From contig JBBSGD010000037.1 in NCBI GenBank assembly GCA_038254435.1, forward strand, positions 1-18,443: a stretch of 18,443 bases of DNA. The letters are read 5' to 3'. How positions within the stretch are numbered: the stretch's first letter is position 1; each line of letters starts with the position of its first letter. The DNA comes from JBBSGD01 sp038254435. GTDB lineage: Bacteria; Actinomycetota; CADDZG01; WHSQ01. The notes beneath the pieces were generated by a model. That model did not search any database, was not told the origin of the DNA, and was given only the letters and a program-made list of their open reading frames with translations. The translations under genes were made by a program, and so were the position numbers. Shown piece by piece: positions 1-6,904 of the stretch.

Positions 1-135
1 GTCGTCGATGAGGGCGATCATGGCGCCCTTGTCACGGTCCTCGAAGGCGCTCCGCAGCCTCGGAACGAGCTCTTCCCGCCAATGCAGCGCCAGGATCTTC
101 GCGTATGTGCGGCGAGTGCGCTCTTTAACCCTGCG
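1..135 (-). pseudogene. C-terminal remnant of an LLM-class (luciferase-like) F420/flavin oxidoreductase
   Basis: Read on the minus strand from 135 to 1, the frame is open and protein-like, with stretches such as RTYAKILALHWREELVPRL and GAMIALIDD. In LLM-class oxidoreductases of actinobacteria, a comparable stretch (an AYRPVLELHGW-like segment followed by an ALIDDEM-like segment) lies in the C-terminal third. The frame has a TAA stop immediately upstream (136-138) and no start codon before the homologous part, so this is not the beginning of a gene. The gene would continue leftwards out of the window. The matching N-terminus, same strand and family, lies at 1182-1313. This fragment therefore looks like the 3' end of a gene whose middle has been replaced. 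Assignment is from remembered family pattern only; the fragment is short. Confidence 0.4.
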
Positions 136-328
136 TTATCGGATCGCTTCCTGACCGGAGATTGGCAATGGATTGGCAAGTCACCGGGAAGGGACAACCT
201 GCCCTGCAAGTGTAGTAAGAGGTGGCTCAGTGGGCCCGGTGGGTGGCAGTCCAGCCATCCGACGCCACCGATTAGTTCATCCGCCCATCCTGGTCTTAGG
301 TATAAAGGTTGGCGAGGAAGGAGACGAG

Positions 329-898
329 ATGGGCAAGCTGGTGGTGACCGAGTTCGTCTCGGTAGACGGAGTGTTCGAGGACCCGGGTGGAGCCGAGGAC
401 TACGAGCACGGCGGCTGGACGTTCGAGTACGACCGAGGCGACGACGGCAACAAGTTCAAGCTCGACGAGCTGATGGAGGCCGAGGTTCAGCTGCTTGGCC
501 GGGTGACATACGAGCGCTTCGCGGAGGCCTGGCCGTCGCGCGAGGGCGAGTTCGCCGACAAGCTCAACAATGACCCGAAGTACGTGGTCTCGACCACGCT
601 GAAGGATCCCAAGTGGCAGAACACGACGGTGATCTCCCGCAACGTCTCAGCGGAGATCTCCAAGCTCAAGGACGAGACCGACGGCGTCATCCTGGTCGCC
701 GGAAGCAGCACCCTGGTGGGGACGCTGCTGGAGTCGGACCTGGTCGACGAGCTACGGCTGATGGTCTTCCCGACCGTCCTCGGGCGGGGCAAGCACCTGT
801 TCTCGGGTGGAATCGACCGGCGCAAGCTGAAGCTCGCGGAGACGAAGATCGTCGGTCCGGACGGCGTCCAGGTGCAGATCTACGAGAGAGCCGAGTAG
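329..898 (+). CDS. RibD C-terminal / DHFR-like family protein (YyaP/YwjB type)
   Basis: A 189-residue protein starting at ATG 329, preceded by a good ribosome site (GAAGGAGA at about 317-324). It shows the hallmarks of the bacterial dihydrofolate-reductase-like family related to the RibD C-terminal domain: an N-terminal strand ending in SVDGVFEDPGG (residues ~10-20), the helix motif LLGRVTYERFAEAWP, and the nucleotide-binding stretch GSSTLVGTLLESDLVDEL followed by FPTVLGRGKHLF. Members probably bind NADPH and reduce pterin- or flavin-like substrates, but few have a known substrate, and this is not a housekeeping folA. The family often occurs as mobile, strain-variable genes in actinobacteria. 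Here it is the only intact gene in a segment lying between two halves of a broken LLM gene. An AT-rich TATAAA at 301-306 could be part of its promoter, but no convincing -35 is seen. Confidence 0.85.
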   Translation: MGKLVVTEFVSVDGVFEDPGGAEDYEHGGWTFEYDRGDDGNKFKLDELMEAEVQLLGRVTYERFAEAWPSREGEFADKLNNDPKYVVSTTLKDPKWQNTTVISRNVSAEISKLKDETDGVILVAGSSTLVGTLLESDLVDELRLMVFPTVLGRGKHLFSGGIDRRKLKLAETKIVGPDGVQVQIYERAE

Positions 899-915
899 CG
901 GAGGAGGCGAGGAGT

Positions 916-1056
916 ATGGATCAGCCAACCGCGGAAGAGGCGCTGAAGAAGCTCGAGCCCTTGATCGGCGAGTGGACGCTGGAGGCGATTCCGCCGGGCG
1001 GGGAACCCTGGCCGGGTGAGGCGCGCGCAACCCTCAAGTGGCATGACTTGGTCTGA
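916..1056 (+). pseudogene. Truncated N-terminus of a DUF1579/heme-binding-like (FABP-type) protein
   Basis: ATG 916 follows an AGGAGG/GAGGAG-rich leader (900-915), 17 bp after the DHFR-like gene. It opens a frame of only 46 residues with features such as EEALKKLEPLIGEWTLEA and PWPGEARATLKW. These resemble the first ~45 residues of a common actinobacterial lipocalin/FABP-like family of roughly 150 residues (EALxKLxxLxGEWTLE, then PWPGEARATFEWLE). The frame ends at TGA 1054-1056, where the family normally continues with a long beta-barrel. Neither of the other two plus frames downstream resumes the homology, so this is a truncation, not a simple frameshift. The break falls just before the foldable element at 1119-1182. 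It could still be translated as a short peptide, since the ribosome site and start are intact. Confidence 0.5.
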
Positions 1057-1118
1057 GAGAAGGGGTTCCAGATTCCATGCGTGGTGATGATGGCCGCCAA
1101 GCCGCGTAAGGTCGGCTG

Positions 1119-1182
1119 GCGGAGACAGTCCCGTTCGCGGGCCGAAAGGCCTTGCGGGGGCCCCTCGCTCCCGCTGTGCCGC
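1119..1182. other. Compact multi-hairpin element with two tetraloops
   Basis: These 64 bases can fold as nested stems: GCGG (1119-1122) with CCGC (1179-1182), ACA (1125-1127) with TGT (1175-1177), CCCG-ttcg-CGGG (1130-1141) and GCGGG (1154-1158) with CCCGC (1170-1174). GGCC-gaaa-GGCC (1140-1151) shares two bases with the CCCG hairpin and so competes with it or coaxially rearranges. UUCG and GAAA are classic stable tetraloops. It lies between the truncated gene at 916-1056 and the broken 5' part of the LLM gene, and its right edge touches the stop of the latter. It could be a strong terminator, the end of a mobile element, or a structured RNA. There is no U-tract. No known RNA family was recognised. 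Confidence 0.4.
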
Positions 1183-1313
1183 TAGTATCGCCTCTCTTCT
1201 AAGGTGGTCTCCGCAGCCCAGCAGGACTCGAACCCGGCATCCTCAACCATCTTGACCATCGAACCGATGAGAGGTAGAGGGCCGCCTACGCCTACGCCGA
1301 TGCCATAGTCCAC
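1182..1313 (-). pseudogene. N-terminal remnant of an LLM-class (luciferase-like) F420/flavin oxidoreductase
   Basis: On the minus strand a GTG at 1313 is preceded, after 6 bases, by a strong ribosome site (AGGGAGG, complement of 1320-1326). The 43-residue product begins MDYGIGVGV and continues through MVKMVEDAGFESCW to AAETT. That is the usual first ~37 residues of LLM-class oxidoreductases: first TIM-barrel strand, then the helix ending in a(E/R)xxGFDSxWxxE. Homology ends at about 1200, after ETT. Five unrelated residues follow, then TAG (1182-1184). The intact family is about 320-350 residues. The likely 3' end of the same gene is at 1-135 on the same strand, so roughly 200 codons are missing and about 1.07 kb of other DNA sits in their place. 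Confidence 0.55.
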
Positions 1314-1477
1314 CGATTACCTCCCTTCGCTCGGCCTCTGCCTCCTCGAACCCGGCTTCAGGTCACCCCTGCGGATGGGATCCCAAGCACCATATCCGCC
1401 GGACTTGCACCACCGGTCGGTCGCGGTATCTTGCGGGCGCGCCTTCGAACAATACGTAGTGCTAAAAAGGAGACCAC

Positions 1478-1768
1478 ATGGCGGACTTGCTCGAGGACGA
1501 GGAAATCGAACAGCGGCTCGATGAGCTCGGCGACTGGGAGCGCGAGGGCGACCAGATGCAGAAGACCTTCGAGTTCGATGACTTCACTTCGGCCATGGGC
1601 TTCGTCAACGGAGTCGCACAGCTAGCGGACCGCTACGACCATCACCCCGACATCGACATCCGTTACAACAAGGTACGTCTCTGCCTGTCAACACATTCCG
1701 AGGGAGGACTGACCGCCATCGACTTCGAGTTGGCCGGCGACATCGAGCAGACGCTCGGAAGTGGTTAG
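1478..1768 (+). CDS. 4a-hydroxytetrahydrobiopterin dehydratase (pterin-4a-carbinolamine dehydratase, PCD)
   Basis: A 96-residue protein starting at ATG 1478 after AAAAAGGAG (about 1464-1472). PCD dehydrates 4a-hydroxy-tetrahydropterin back to the quinonoid dihydropterin, supporting pterin-dependent hydroxylases; some members moonlight. The family signature is clear: the helix SAMGFVNGVAQLADRYDHHPD with the HHP triad (H55, H56, P57), then DIDIRYNKVRLCLSTH with H73, then GGLTAIDFELA. These histidines are the catalytic set in PCD/DCoH proteins, and the length is typical. It is convergent with ispH, and the two stop codons overlap by 4 bp (1765-1768). No aromatic amino-acid hydroxylase is seen in the window, so the pterin-using partner is unknown. 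Confidence 0.92.
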   Translation: MADLLEDEEIEQRLDELGDWEREGDQMQKTFEFDDFTSAMGFVNGVAQLADRYDHHPDIDIRYNKVRLCLSTHSEGGLTAIDFELAGDIEQTLGSG

Positions 1769-2718
1769 GCCTCGGAGTCGGATGGCTTTCGCAGCCACGG
1801 CGGCAGCGAGAAGGTGACGTCCTCGGTCGTGACCTCCTTGGTCTCCACCGTGTCGTATCCCAGCTCGGCCAGTCGCTCCAGCAACTGACCGACGAGCACC
1901 TCGGGCGCACTCGCTCCCGAGCTGACCCCGACGACCTCGGCGCCTTCTACCCACTCCGGCTTGAAGTGCGAGAGATCGGGGACGAGATGGGCCGGCGTTC
2001 CCGCAGCTTCTGCGACCTCGACCATGCGATTCGAGTTACTCGAGTTGAATGCCCCGACAATCAGCACGACGTCCGCGTCCGGCGCGATTGCCTTCACCGC
2101 CACCTGCCGGTTTTGTGTGGCGTAGCAGATGTCGTCCTTGCGCGGCCCCTCGAGATCTGAAAAACGGCTGCGCAGTCCTTCGACCACCTCCAGAGTGTCG
2201 TCGACCGACAGAGTTGTCTGCGTGAGATAAGCAAGCGGCTCATCACCGTCGAGGTGCAAGTCGTCGATCTCGTCCGCCGATTCGACGACTACCGTGCCGC
2301 CCGGAGCCTCGCCGGCTGTTCCCTCGATCTCCTCGTGCCCAACGTGCCCGACGAGCACGATCATGCGGCCCTCACGCGTGAAGCGTTTCGCTTCGAGGTG
2401 AACCTTGGTGACGAGCGGGCAGGTCGCGTCGATGACTCGCAGATCTTTGGCCTCAGCGTTGCTGCGCACCGCGGGAGACACCCCGTGGGCTGAGAAGATG
2501 CACACGGCCCCCGACGGGATCTCGTCCTCGGACTCGACGAAGATTGCGCCCCGCCGCTCGAGCTCTTTGACGACGTAACGGTTGTGCACGATCTCCTTGC
2601 GCACGTACACCGGCTCGCCGAGCGACTCGAGGGCCCGCTCGACTATCTTGACGGCTCGGTCGACTCCCGCGCAGTAGCCGCGCGGCGCGGCCAGAAGGAC
2701 TCTCTTCACAGGCAACAT
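1765..2718 (-). CDS. ispH: 4-hydroxy-3-methylbut-2-enyl diphosphate reductase (IspH/LytB)
   Basis: A 317-residue protein with start ATG at 2718, chosen because family homology (VKRVLLAAPRGYCAGVDRAV) begins at residue 4. The frame stays open further upstream, but with an arginine/cysteine-rich sequence unlike any protein. IspH is the last enzyme of the MEP isoprenoid pathway. It reduces HMBPP to IPP and DMAPP with a [4Fe-4S] cluster. The three cluster cysteines are present: C16 (GYCAG), C100 (DATCPLV) and C198 (DICYATQNRQ). Substrate-binding residues are also present: H45 (VHN), H78 (SAHGV), and the GHEEIEGT loop with H128 and E130. TQTTLS and FNSSNSNR are also conserved. Length is normal. No strong ribosome site precedes ATG 2718; GTG at 2709 is an alternative start. 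It is convergent with PCD. Confidence 0.97.
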   Translation of the reverse strand: MLPVKRVLLAAPRGYCAGVDRAVKIVERALESLGEPVYVRKEIVHNRYVVKELERRGAIFVESEDEIPSGAVCIFSAHGVSPAVRSNAEAKDLRVIDATCPLVTKVHLEAKRFTREGRMIVLVGHVGHEEIEGTAGEAPGGTVVVESADEIDDLHLDGDEPLAYLTQTTLSVDDTLEVVEGLRSRFSDLEGPRKDDICYATQNRQVAVKAIAPDADVVLIVGAFNSSNSNRMVEVAEAAGTPAHLVPDLSHFKPEWVEGAEVVGVSSGASAPEVLVGQLLERLAELGYDTVETKEVTTEDVTFSLPPWLRKPSDSEA

Positions 2719-2970
2719 GCTAGCGGCGGCGTGAGCAAGGCCCCGACGAGCTGCCCGTGCTCGCAGGATCGGCACGAAAGCTCCACGATTGCGCCGCCTT
2801 GCGACCACGTGCCGCCGGAGAAGGCGCGGCGTTCTCCTGGCGCATCGTGAACGGATCTTCGTCGGTGCCGCTGCTCTCAGGCAACACGAAAGCGCTGCGT
2901 GTTGAGCACGACACCTACACGGTAGCATCGGTTCTTCACAAATAATGGCCGACCTCAAAGGGAGTCACTC
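2719..2970. other. Non-coding stretch upstream of ispH with a stable hairpin
   Basis: No protein-like frame was found on either strand. The main visible structure is a hairpin with arms GGAGAA (2817-2822) and TTCTCC (2832-2837), a 9-base GC-rich loop, and an extension GCC/GGC (2814-2816 with 2839-2841) across a one-base bulge. It lies about 100 bp upstream of the ispH start and would be in the ispH leader if transcription begins further right. No riboswitch family was recognised. No convincing promoter pair was found. Confidence 0.3.
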
Positions 2971-3144
2971 ATGCGAGTCGAAGACGACCGACAGCCCGAA
3001 GCCGCCGTGAATTACCCGCCGGTTGAACTCTCGAGGAGAGAACAATCCCTTGCCTTCCTTCTTCGCGAGCAAGTCACGCTCTCCCGCGGGGTCCTGTCGG
3101 CAGCCTTCATTCATGCTGGGGTCAGCCAAGGCTGGATAGCGTGA
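2971..3144 (+). CDS. Small hypothetical protein (57 residues), doubtful
   Basis: ATG 2971 is preceded by AAAGGGAG with an acceptable spacer and opens a 57-codon frame ending at TGA 3142-3144. The product starts MRVEDDRQPEAAVNYPPVEL, has a charged first half and a more hydrophobic second half, and lacks cysteines, signal peptide or membrane segment. Only the ribosome site and the moderately protein-like composition speak for it. I recognise no family. It lies 70 bp before the sulfotransferase start on the same strand and could be co-transcribed with it. It may equally be chance in the non-coding DNA upstream of ispH. Confidence 0.3.
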   Translation: MRVEDDRQPEAAVNYPPVELSRREQSLAFLLREQVTLSRGVLSAAFIHAGVSQGWIA

Positions 3145-3214
3145 GTCATCCGGACATGCTTCTAGTTTATCGCCTCGGTGACGTTCTCGATCTTACGCCA
3201 GAGGAGCCTACCTA

Positions 3215-4048
3215 TTGAAGCAGCTTTTGAGCTTCGCTCGTCAGAACCGCTTCGAGAGTAGCCACCTGCGGAAGCCGTTGACCGCCTATCGTTACCGTAG
3301 CCTTGAACCGGCCGACGCCATCCTCGCAACTTATCCTCGCTCCGGGACGACATGGATGAAGTTCATGCTGTTCGAGGTTCTATCTAAGGAGCCCGCCGAC
3401 TTTCCAGCTCTTCGGACGGCGATACCCTATGTGGGCCAGAGGGGCGTGGGGCGTCGCGTGCTAACGGGCGGTGGCCGCATCGTACAGTCCCATGAGCCCT
3501 ATTTTACGGGAGACCACAGAGTCTTGCATGTCGTACGCGATCCGAGAAGCGTCGTCGTATCTCTCTACTATTGGTTGCTCCGCAGAGGACAGGTCAGAGG
3601 CACTCTCGATGAGTTTGTTCCACGCTGGATCGCGGGGAAAGGAACTCCGTGGGGTAGCTGGGCGACTCATGCAGGCTTCTGGCTGGGCTCGAGCCCTGCC
3701 CGCGAGGGACGCCTGCGACTCGTGAGGTACGAGGATCTCCAGAGCACTCCGCACGAGGAGATGGAGTCCATATTGGAGTTTTTGGGCGTCCCTAGATCGC
3801 CCGCCGAGATCGGTGCGGCTGTCGAGAACAACACTGTCGAGCGAATGCAGGAAAAGGAGTCGAAAGCTGCAGGCATGCAGAGGGCGGCTCGACCCGACAT
3901 CCCCTTCGTCCGGAAGGGGTCCACGTCAGGTTGGAAGGAGGAGCTCAGTCAATCGAGCGAGGTTCTGATCATGACTGCTTACGCATCGGTCCTGCCCAGG
4001 CTCGGCTACCAACCTGGGGATACCGGCGCGGGTGTCATGGGCCAATGA
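3215..4048 (+). CDS. PAPS-dependent sulfotransferase
   Basis: A 277-residue protein starting at TTG 3215, with GAGGAG (3201-3206) eight bases before it. It has the two PAPS-binding signatures of the cytosolic-type sulfotransferase fold: the 5'-phosphosulfate loop ATYPRSGTTWMKFML (residues 38-52) and the 3'-phosphate motif VVRDPRSVVVSLYYW (R108 and S116 are the expected contacts). H93 in the VQSHEPY strand is in the position of the catalytic base. The C-terminal RKGSTSGWKEEL matches the RKGxxGxWK cofactor lid. Bacterial members sulfate glycans, lipids or small molecules; the acceptor here cannot be read from sequence. Codon use is visibly less GC-biased than in the flanking housekeeping genes, which hints at horizontal transfer. 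Its only close neighbour is the convergent beta-helix gene 156 bp downstream. Confidence 0.92.
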   Translation: MKQLLSFARQNRFESSHLRKPLTAYRYRSLEPADAILATYPRSGTTWMKFMLFEVLSKEPADFPALRTAIPYVGQRGVGRRVLTGGGRIVQSHEPYFTGDHRVLHVVRDPRSVVVSLYYWLLRRGQVRGTLDEFVPRWIAGKGTPWGSWATHAGFWLGSSPAREGRLRLVRYEDLQSTPHEEMESILEFLGVPRSPAEIGAAVENNTVERMQEKESKAAGMQRAARPDIPFVRKGSTSGWKEELSQSSEVLIMTAYASVLPRLGYQPGDTGAGVMGQ

Positions 4049-4204
4049 GGCGAAACCCCCTCCGAGGATCGCCGGTGATGATCCCGACACTACTGAGACC
4101 TATTGTGTGAGCAGAAGAGGGTGGTTTGGATAACTGCTATGACTGCACCTTCGAGTGCCAAAACAGGCCATTCGGCGGTTGTTTGCGGTTAGATGGCGAT
4201 GAAA

Positions 4205-5650
4205 CTAGAACCCCGTCGGAGGGGTGACGATGCTCTCTTCATCGAAACCCCTCGCCCTCCACATTTGCAAAGACTGGGGGCTGGCATCTATTTGCCAGTG
4301 AGCTGGATCCTCCACCCCGGTCGCGTAACGATTGTCGAAGAACTCATTGCCGTTGTCCCAGAAAGCTTCGATCCCCCCCGTCTTGATCGCCACGCAAATA
4401 GAGACGCAGCGGAACGAGTTTGCCCACACGCGGCTTCGAGCCGCGAGCCTGGGGCATCTGGCGCTCGTCCCCGCCGCACACGGAGCGGTCCGAACCGCCC
4501 CGTTACGTGCTTGTTGCACCAAGAGAACGCCTCGGCCTAGGAAGCGGTTGTGGTGCACCTCAATGGTCGATGACGAGGCCAGCTCGAGATCATAGTAGCC
4601 ACTGTCCACGAACTCGTTTCCCGTGACAAGCCCGTCTTGGGTCGTTTCCTGAATCAGGCCGATGCCGGCGTTGTGCTCGAAATGATTGTCTCGAACTATG
4701 TTATTCCGATTGTCGAGATCGAACCAGAACCCATTGCAGTAACCATCGTGTACATAGTTGTCGCGGACGATCATCCCGACCGTCCGTATCCATTTTGACT
4801 CTCCCGCATCCCAACACGCGGCACCGTTGACGAGACTGGTCCCGAACCTGAGCTGGTCGTTGTGATCGCTCTCGACCCCCTCGATGACGCCCCAACTTCC
4901 TTTGCCCGTGAACCCGTACTGCCCGTTATCGTGAACATGCCCTCCGTCAATCACGTAGTGATCCCCGTCTGTGCGGATTCCGTCAGTGTGGTTCCAGCGG
5001 CTCTCTACGTTAATAATTCGCCAGCCCCGACCGCCCGCCACGATTCCCCTCTTGGCGGCGTGCTGAACGACGAGATTGGTGAGTGTCACTCGGGGCGCGT
5101 AGCTGCGGACTACAACGGGAGCGTTGGTCTCTTCTACGGAATGTCCGGTGGGATCATCTGCAAGGATGACCTCATCGTTCGCGTAGTCGGTCGCATAAGT
5201 GCCGGGACGAAGTTGACTTGCCGGGACGTGGATAAGAGCCCTCCCGTCGAAGTAGACCCCCTCGTTGAGACAGTTGAGAGGGTAGTTCGTGCATTGCCTT
5301 CCGGTTTGCCGCGTGGGGTTACGCGCTTGGCCTCGAAAAACATAGCGACCATCGCGCGCCGCAAAGTCAGACAGGAGTATTCCCCCATCCAGTACCGCCG
5401 AGCCGTCGCCGCTCAACGTCATTCCGGCTTTTGGCGCGAGAGGTTGGGAGATTCTGTGCAGACCGCTGATACATAGGGTGGCCGAGGCAGGGGCGGAACG
5501 TACCGCAGCCTCCAAGTCATCCCCGCTGGCGACGAGAATTCCACGACAGGAACCACGGTGCGACTCCTGCCCCGCTAGCACCACTAACGCACCTACCAGC
5601 ATCAACGCCACTAAGAAGCCAAGAATCCCTGTGCGGGTCCTTGTTCTCAT
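4205..5650 (-). CDS. Exported right-handed parallel beta-helix protein (pectin-lyase-like fold)
   Basis: A 481-residue protein starting at ATG 5650. The N-terminus is a classic export signal: basic MRTRTRT, a hydrophobic run at residues ~9-27 (ILGFLVALMLVGALVVLAG), then a polar mature region. There is no lipobox cysteine, so it is secreted or anchored by an uncleaved signal. From about residue 180 to 440 it shows ~22-residue repeats typical of beta-helix coils, each with pairs such as DNYVHDG, DNHFEHN, GNEFVDS, HHNRFLG and GNEFFDN. Such folds occur in polysaccharide lyases, epimerases and surface carbohydrate-binding proteins. Catalytic residues cannot be assigned. It has ten cysteines after the signal, an even number consistent with disulfides outside the cell. 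Codon bias is relaxed, as in the neighbouring sulfotransferase. Confidence 0.85.
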   Translation of the reverse strand: MRTRTRTGILGFLVALMLVGALVVLAGQESHRGSCRGILVASGDDLEAAVRSAPASATLCISGLHRISQPLAPKAGMTLSGDGSAVLDGGILLSDFAARDGRYVFRGQARNPTRQTGRQCTNYPLNCLNEGVYFDGRALIHVPASQLRPGTYATDYANDEVILADDPTGHSVEETNAPVVVRSYAPRVTLTNLVVQHAAKRGIVAGGRGWRIINVESRWNHTDGIRTDGDHYVIDGGHVHDNGQYGFTGKGSWGVIEGVESDHNDQLRFGTSLVNGAACWDAGESKWIRTVGMIVRDNYVHDGYCNGFWFDLDNRNNIVRDNHFEHNAGIGLIQETTQDGLVTGNEFVDSGYYDLELASSSTIEVHHNRFLGRGVLLVQQARNGAVRTAPCAAGTSARCPRLAARSRVWANSFRCVSICVAIKTGGIEAFWDNGNEFFDNRYATGVEDPAHWQIDASPQSLQMWRARGFDEESIVTPPTGF

Positions 5651-6114
5651 CTGCGCGCACCTGCTGCGAGACTCATCGGGCCTGGCAAAGCTCTGGCCTC
5701 GAGTTGCCCTGGACGGCTACGACTAGAGTCACTCGCACAAAACCTCTCGATCGATCCCGGCCCCATAGCCGGTGTCCGGATGTCACTGCTCCTATTGCCA
5801 TGGGATTCGCAAAACAACGGTTGGGATGGCTGCTCGTCCTGCTCGTGAGCCGTTGCCGTGAGATTCGCAAGACGCCACCAATCCCATTATCTATGGACGC
5901 GTCAGTTTGTCGGCCGCGATGAACGCAGTAAAGCGACACCCGCAGGGCGGTGGGGACTCGGAGCGTTTGTATCGGCGTTTACTTCAAGGCCCTCGCCACG
6001 TCGAGGGCGGTGCCCCCTCTCTGAGCGAGACCGCTAGACACGAACAGTCCTGCGGTGGCAGACGGCGACCGTTCCGCTTGAGAATCGCCTCTCGAGCGTC
6101 CTGGGGCGCGCTGC
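5651..6114. other. Non-coding stretch between the beta-helix gene and nth
   Basis: About 460 bp with no convincing gene. The frames found lack ribosome sites or read as shadow-like, arginine-rich sequence. It contains the duplicated dyad motif described at 5795-5873, which lies 145-223 bp upstream of the beta-helix start. The part next to nth (5980-6114) is GC-rich and shows no U-tract terminator. It may hold the beta-helix promoter and the end of the nth transcript. Confidence 0.4.
5795..5873. repeat. Two copies of an imperfect dyad motif, 58 bp apart
   Basis: TTGCCATGGGATTCGCAA begins at 5795 and TTGCCGTGAGATTCGCAA at 5853. Extended to 21 bases the copies differ at three positions only, all purine transitions (A/G). 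Each copy is bounded by TTGC and GCAA in inverted orientation, as in sites bound by dimeric regulators. Both lie in the non-coding DNA upstream of the minus-strand beta-helix gene. A pair of operator sites is the simplest reading. A decayed local duplication is the alternative, although the sequence between and around them is not obviously repeated. Confidence 0.4.
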
Positions 6115-6897
6115 TCAGCTCTTCGCCCGGCGCACGCGTTTCCCGGTAGCCTTGTTGACCGCACGCTTCTTGACCGCACGCCTCTTGCCGCCAGGTCGGC
6201 TTCTGTAAAGATCCGGGAGACCTGCTTCCTGACTCGAGGGGCACAGCTGCTCGATTGCGCAATCATGACAGCGGGGCCGTTTCGCGTCGCACACCGCGCG
6301 GCCGTGCTCGATGAGAAGGTTCGGGAGGCGGGGCCACTGCCTTCTGGGCACCAGCTCCATCAGATCTCGCTCTATCTCCGTCGCATCCTTCGGGCCCCTT
6401 TTCGTCAATCCCAACCTGACTGCCAGCCGGCCGACATGCGTGTCCACGGCAATGCCTGCATCGGGATCCTTGCTCACCACCTCCGGGAAACAATTCGCCT
6501 GAACGATGTTGGCGGTCTTGCGGGCGACCCCCGGCAGGGAGATGAGTCCGGCCATGCTCGAAGGCACCTCGCCGTCGAAGTCCTCGAGGAGCCTTTGCGA
6601 CAGGCCCCTCAGCGCCTTGGTCTTCTGCCTGAAGAAGCCGGTCGCGTGAATGTCCTCCTGGAGCTCCTCTTCGCGCACCGCCAGGTAGTCCTCGGGCTCG
6701 CGGTACTTTGCAAAGAGGCGCCCGGTGACCTCATTGACCTTGACGTCGGTTGATTGCGCCGAAAGCACCGTGGCGACCACGCACTGGAGGGGATTCGCGT
6801 AGTGGAGCGCGGTCTGGGCCCGTGGATACGCTCGCTCGAGGTGTCTGAGGATTGCCGGGAGGCGCTCGGCGGGAGTGTCGTTGCGTCGCGGTGGCAT
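6115..6897 (-). CDS. nth: Endonuclease III (bifunctional DNA glycosylase/AP lyase)
   Basis: A 260-residue protein with start ATG at 6897, chosen because homology (AERLPAILRHLERAYP) begins about ten residues in. The frame stays open far upstream, but that part overlaps the TetR gene on the other strand. Nth removes oxidised pyrimidines and nicks the strand at the abasic site in base-excision repair. The helix-hairpin-helix LPGVARKTANIV carries the catalytic lysine (K127), and IAVDTHVGR carries the catalytic aspartate (D152). These are 25 residues apart, seven more than in E. coli Nth, because of an insert (VVSKDPDAG region). The [4Fe-4S] pattern C-x6-C-x2-C-x5-C is complete (C203, C210, C213, C219). 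Beyond it lies a basic Lys/Arg-rich tail of about 40 residues that may aid DNA binding. It is divergent from the TetR gene. Confidence 0.95.
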   Translation of the reverse strand: MPPRRNDTPAERLPAILRHLERAYPRAQTALHYANPLQCVVATVLSAQSTDVKVNEVTGRLFAKYREPEDYLAVREEELQEDIHATGFFRQKTKALRGLSQRLLEDFDGEVPSSMAGLISLPGVARKTANIVQANCFPEVVSKDPDAGIAVDTHVGRLAVRLGLTKRGPKDATEIERDLMELVPRRQWPRLPNLLIEHGRAVCDAKRPRCHDCAIEQLCPSSQEAGLPDLYRSRPGGKRRAVKKRAVNKATGKRVRRAKS

Positions 6898-6904
6898 GGA
6901 GGCA

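Noticed and set aside
121..1204. Integron cassette or transposon around the DHFR-like gene
   Set aside because: No integrase, no attC-type core sites at both ends, no matching terminal inverted repeats and no exact target duplication were found.
1222..1240. tRNA-like T-arm on the minus strand (GGGTTCGAGTCC)
   Set aside because: The acceptor, D and anticodon arms cannot be formed around it. The same bases encode the LLM N-terminal remnant (DAGFESCW) in a frame with a good start.
2719..2958. 80-residue upstream extension of the ispH frame
   Set aside because: The sequence is arginine/cysteine-rich and unlike any protein, while IspH homology starts at the ATG at 2718.
5800..5922. Possible 40-codon gene on the plus strand (MGFAKQRLGWLL start)
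   Set aside because: No ribosome site, and it runs through both copies of the dyad repeat. Better seen as non-coding regulatory DNA.
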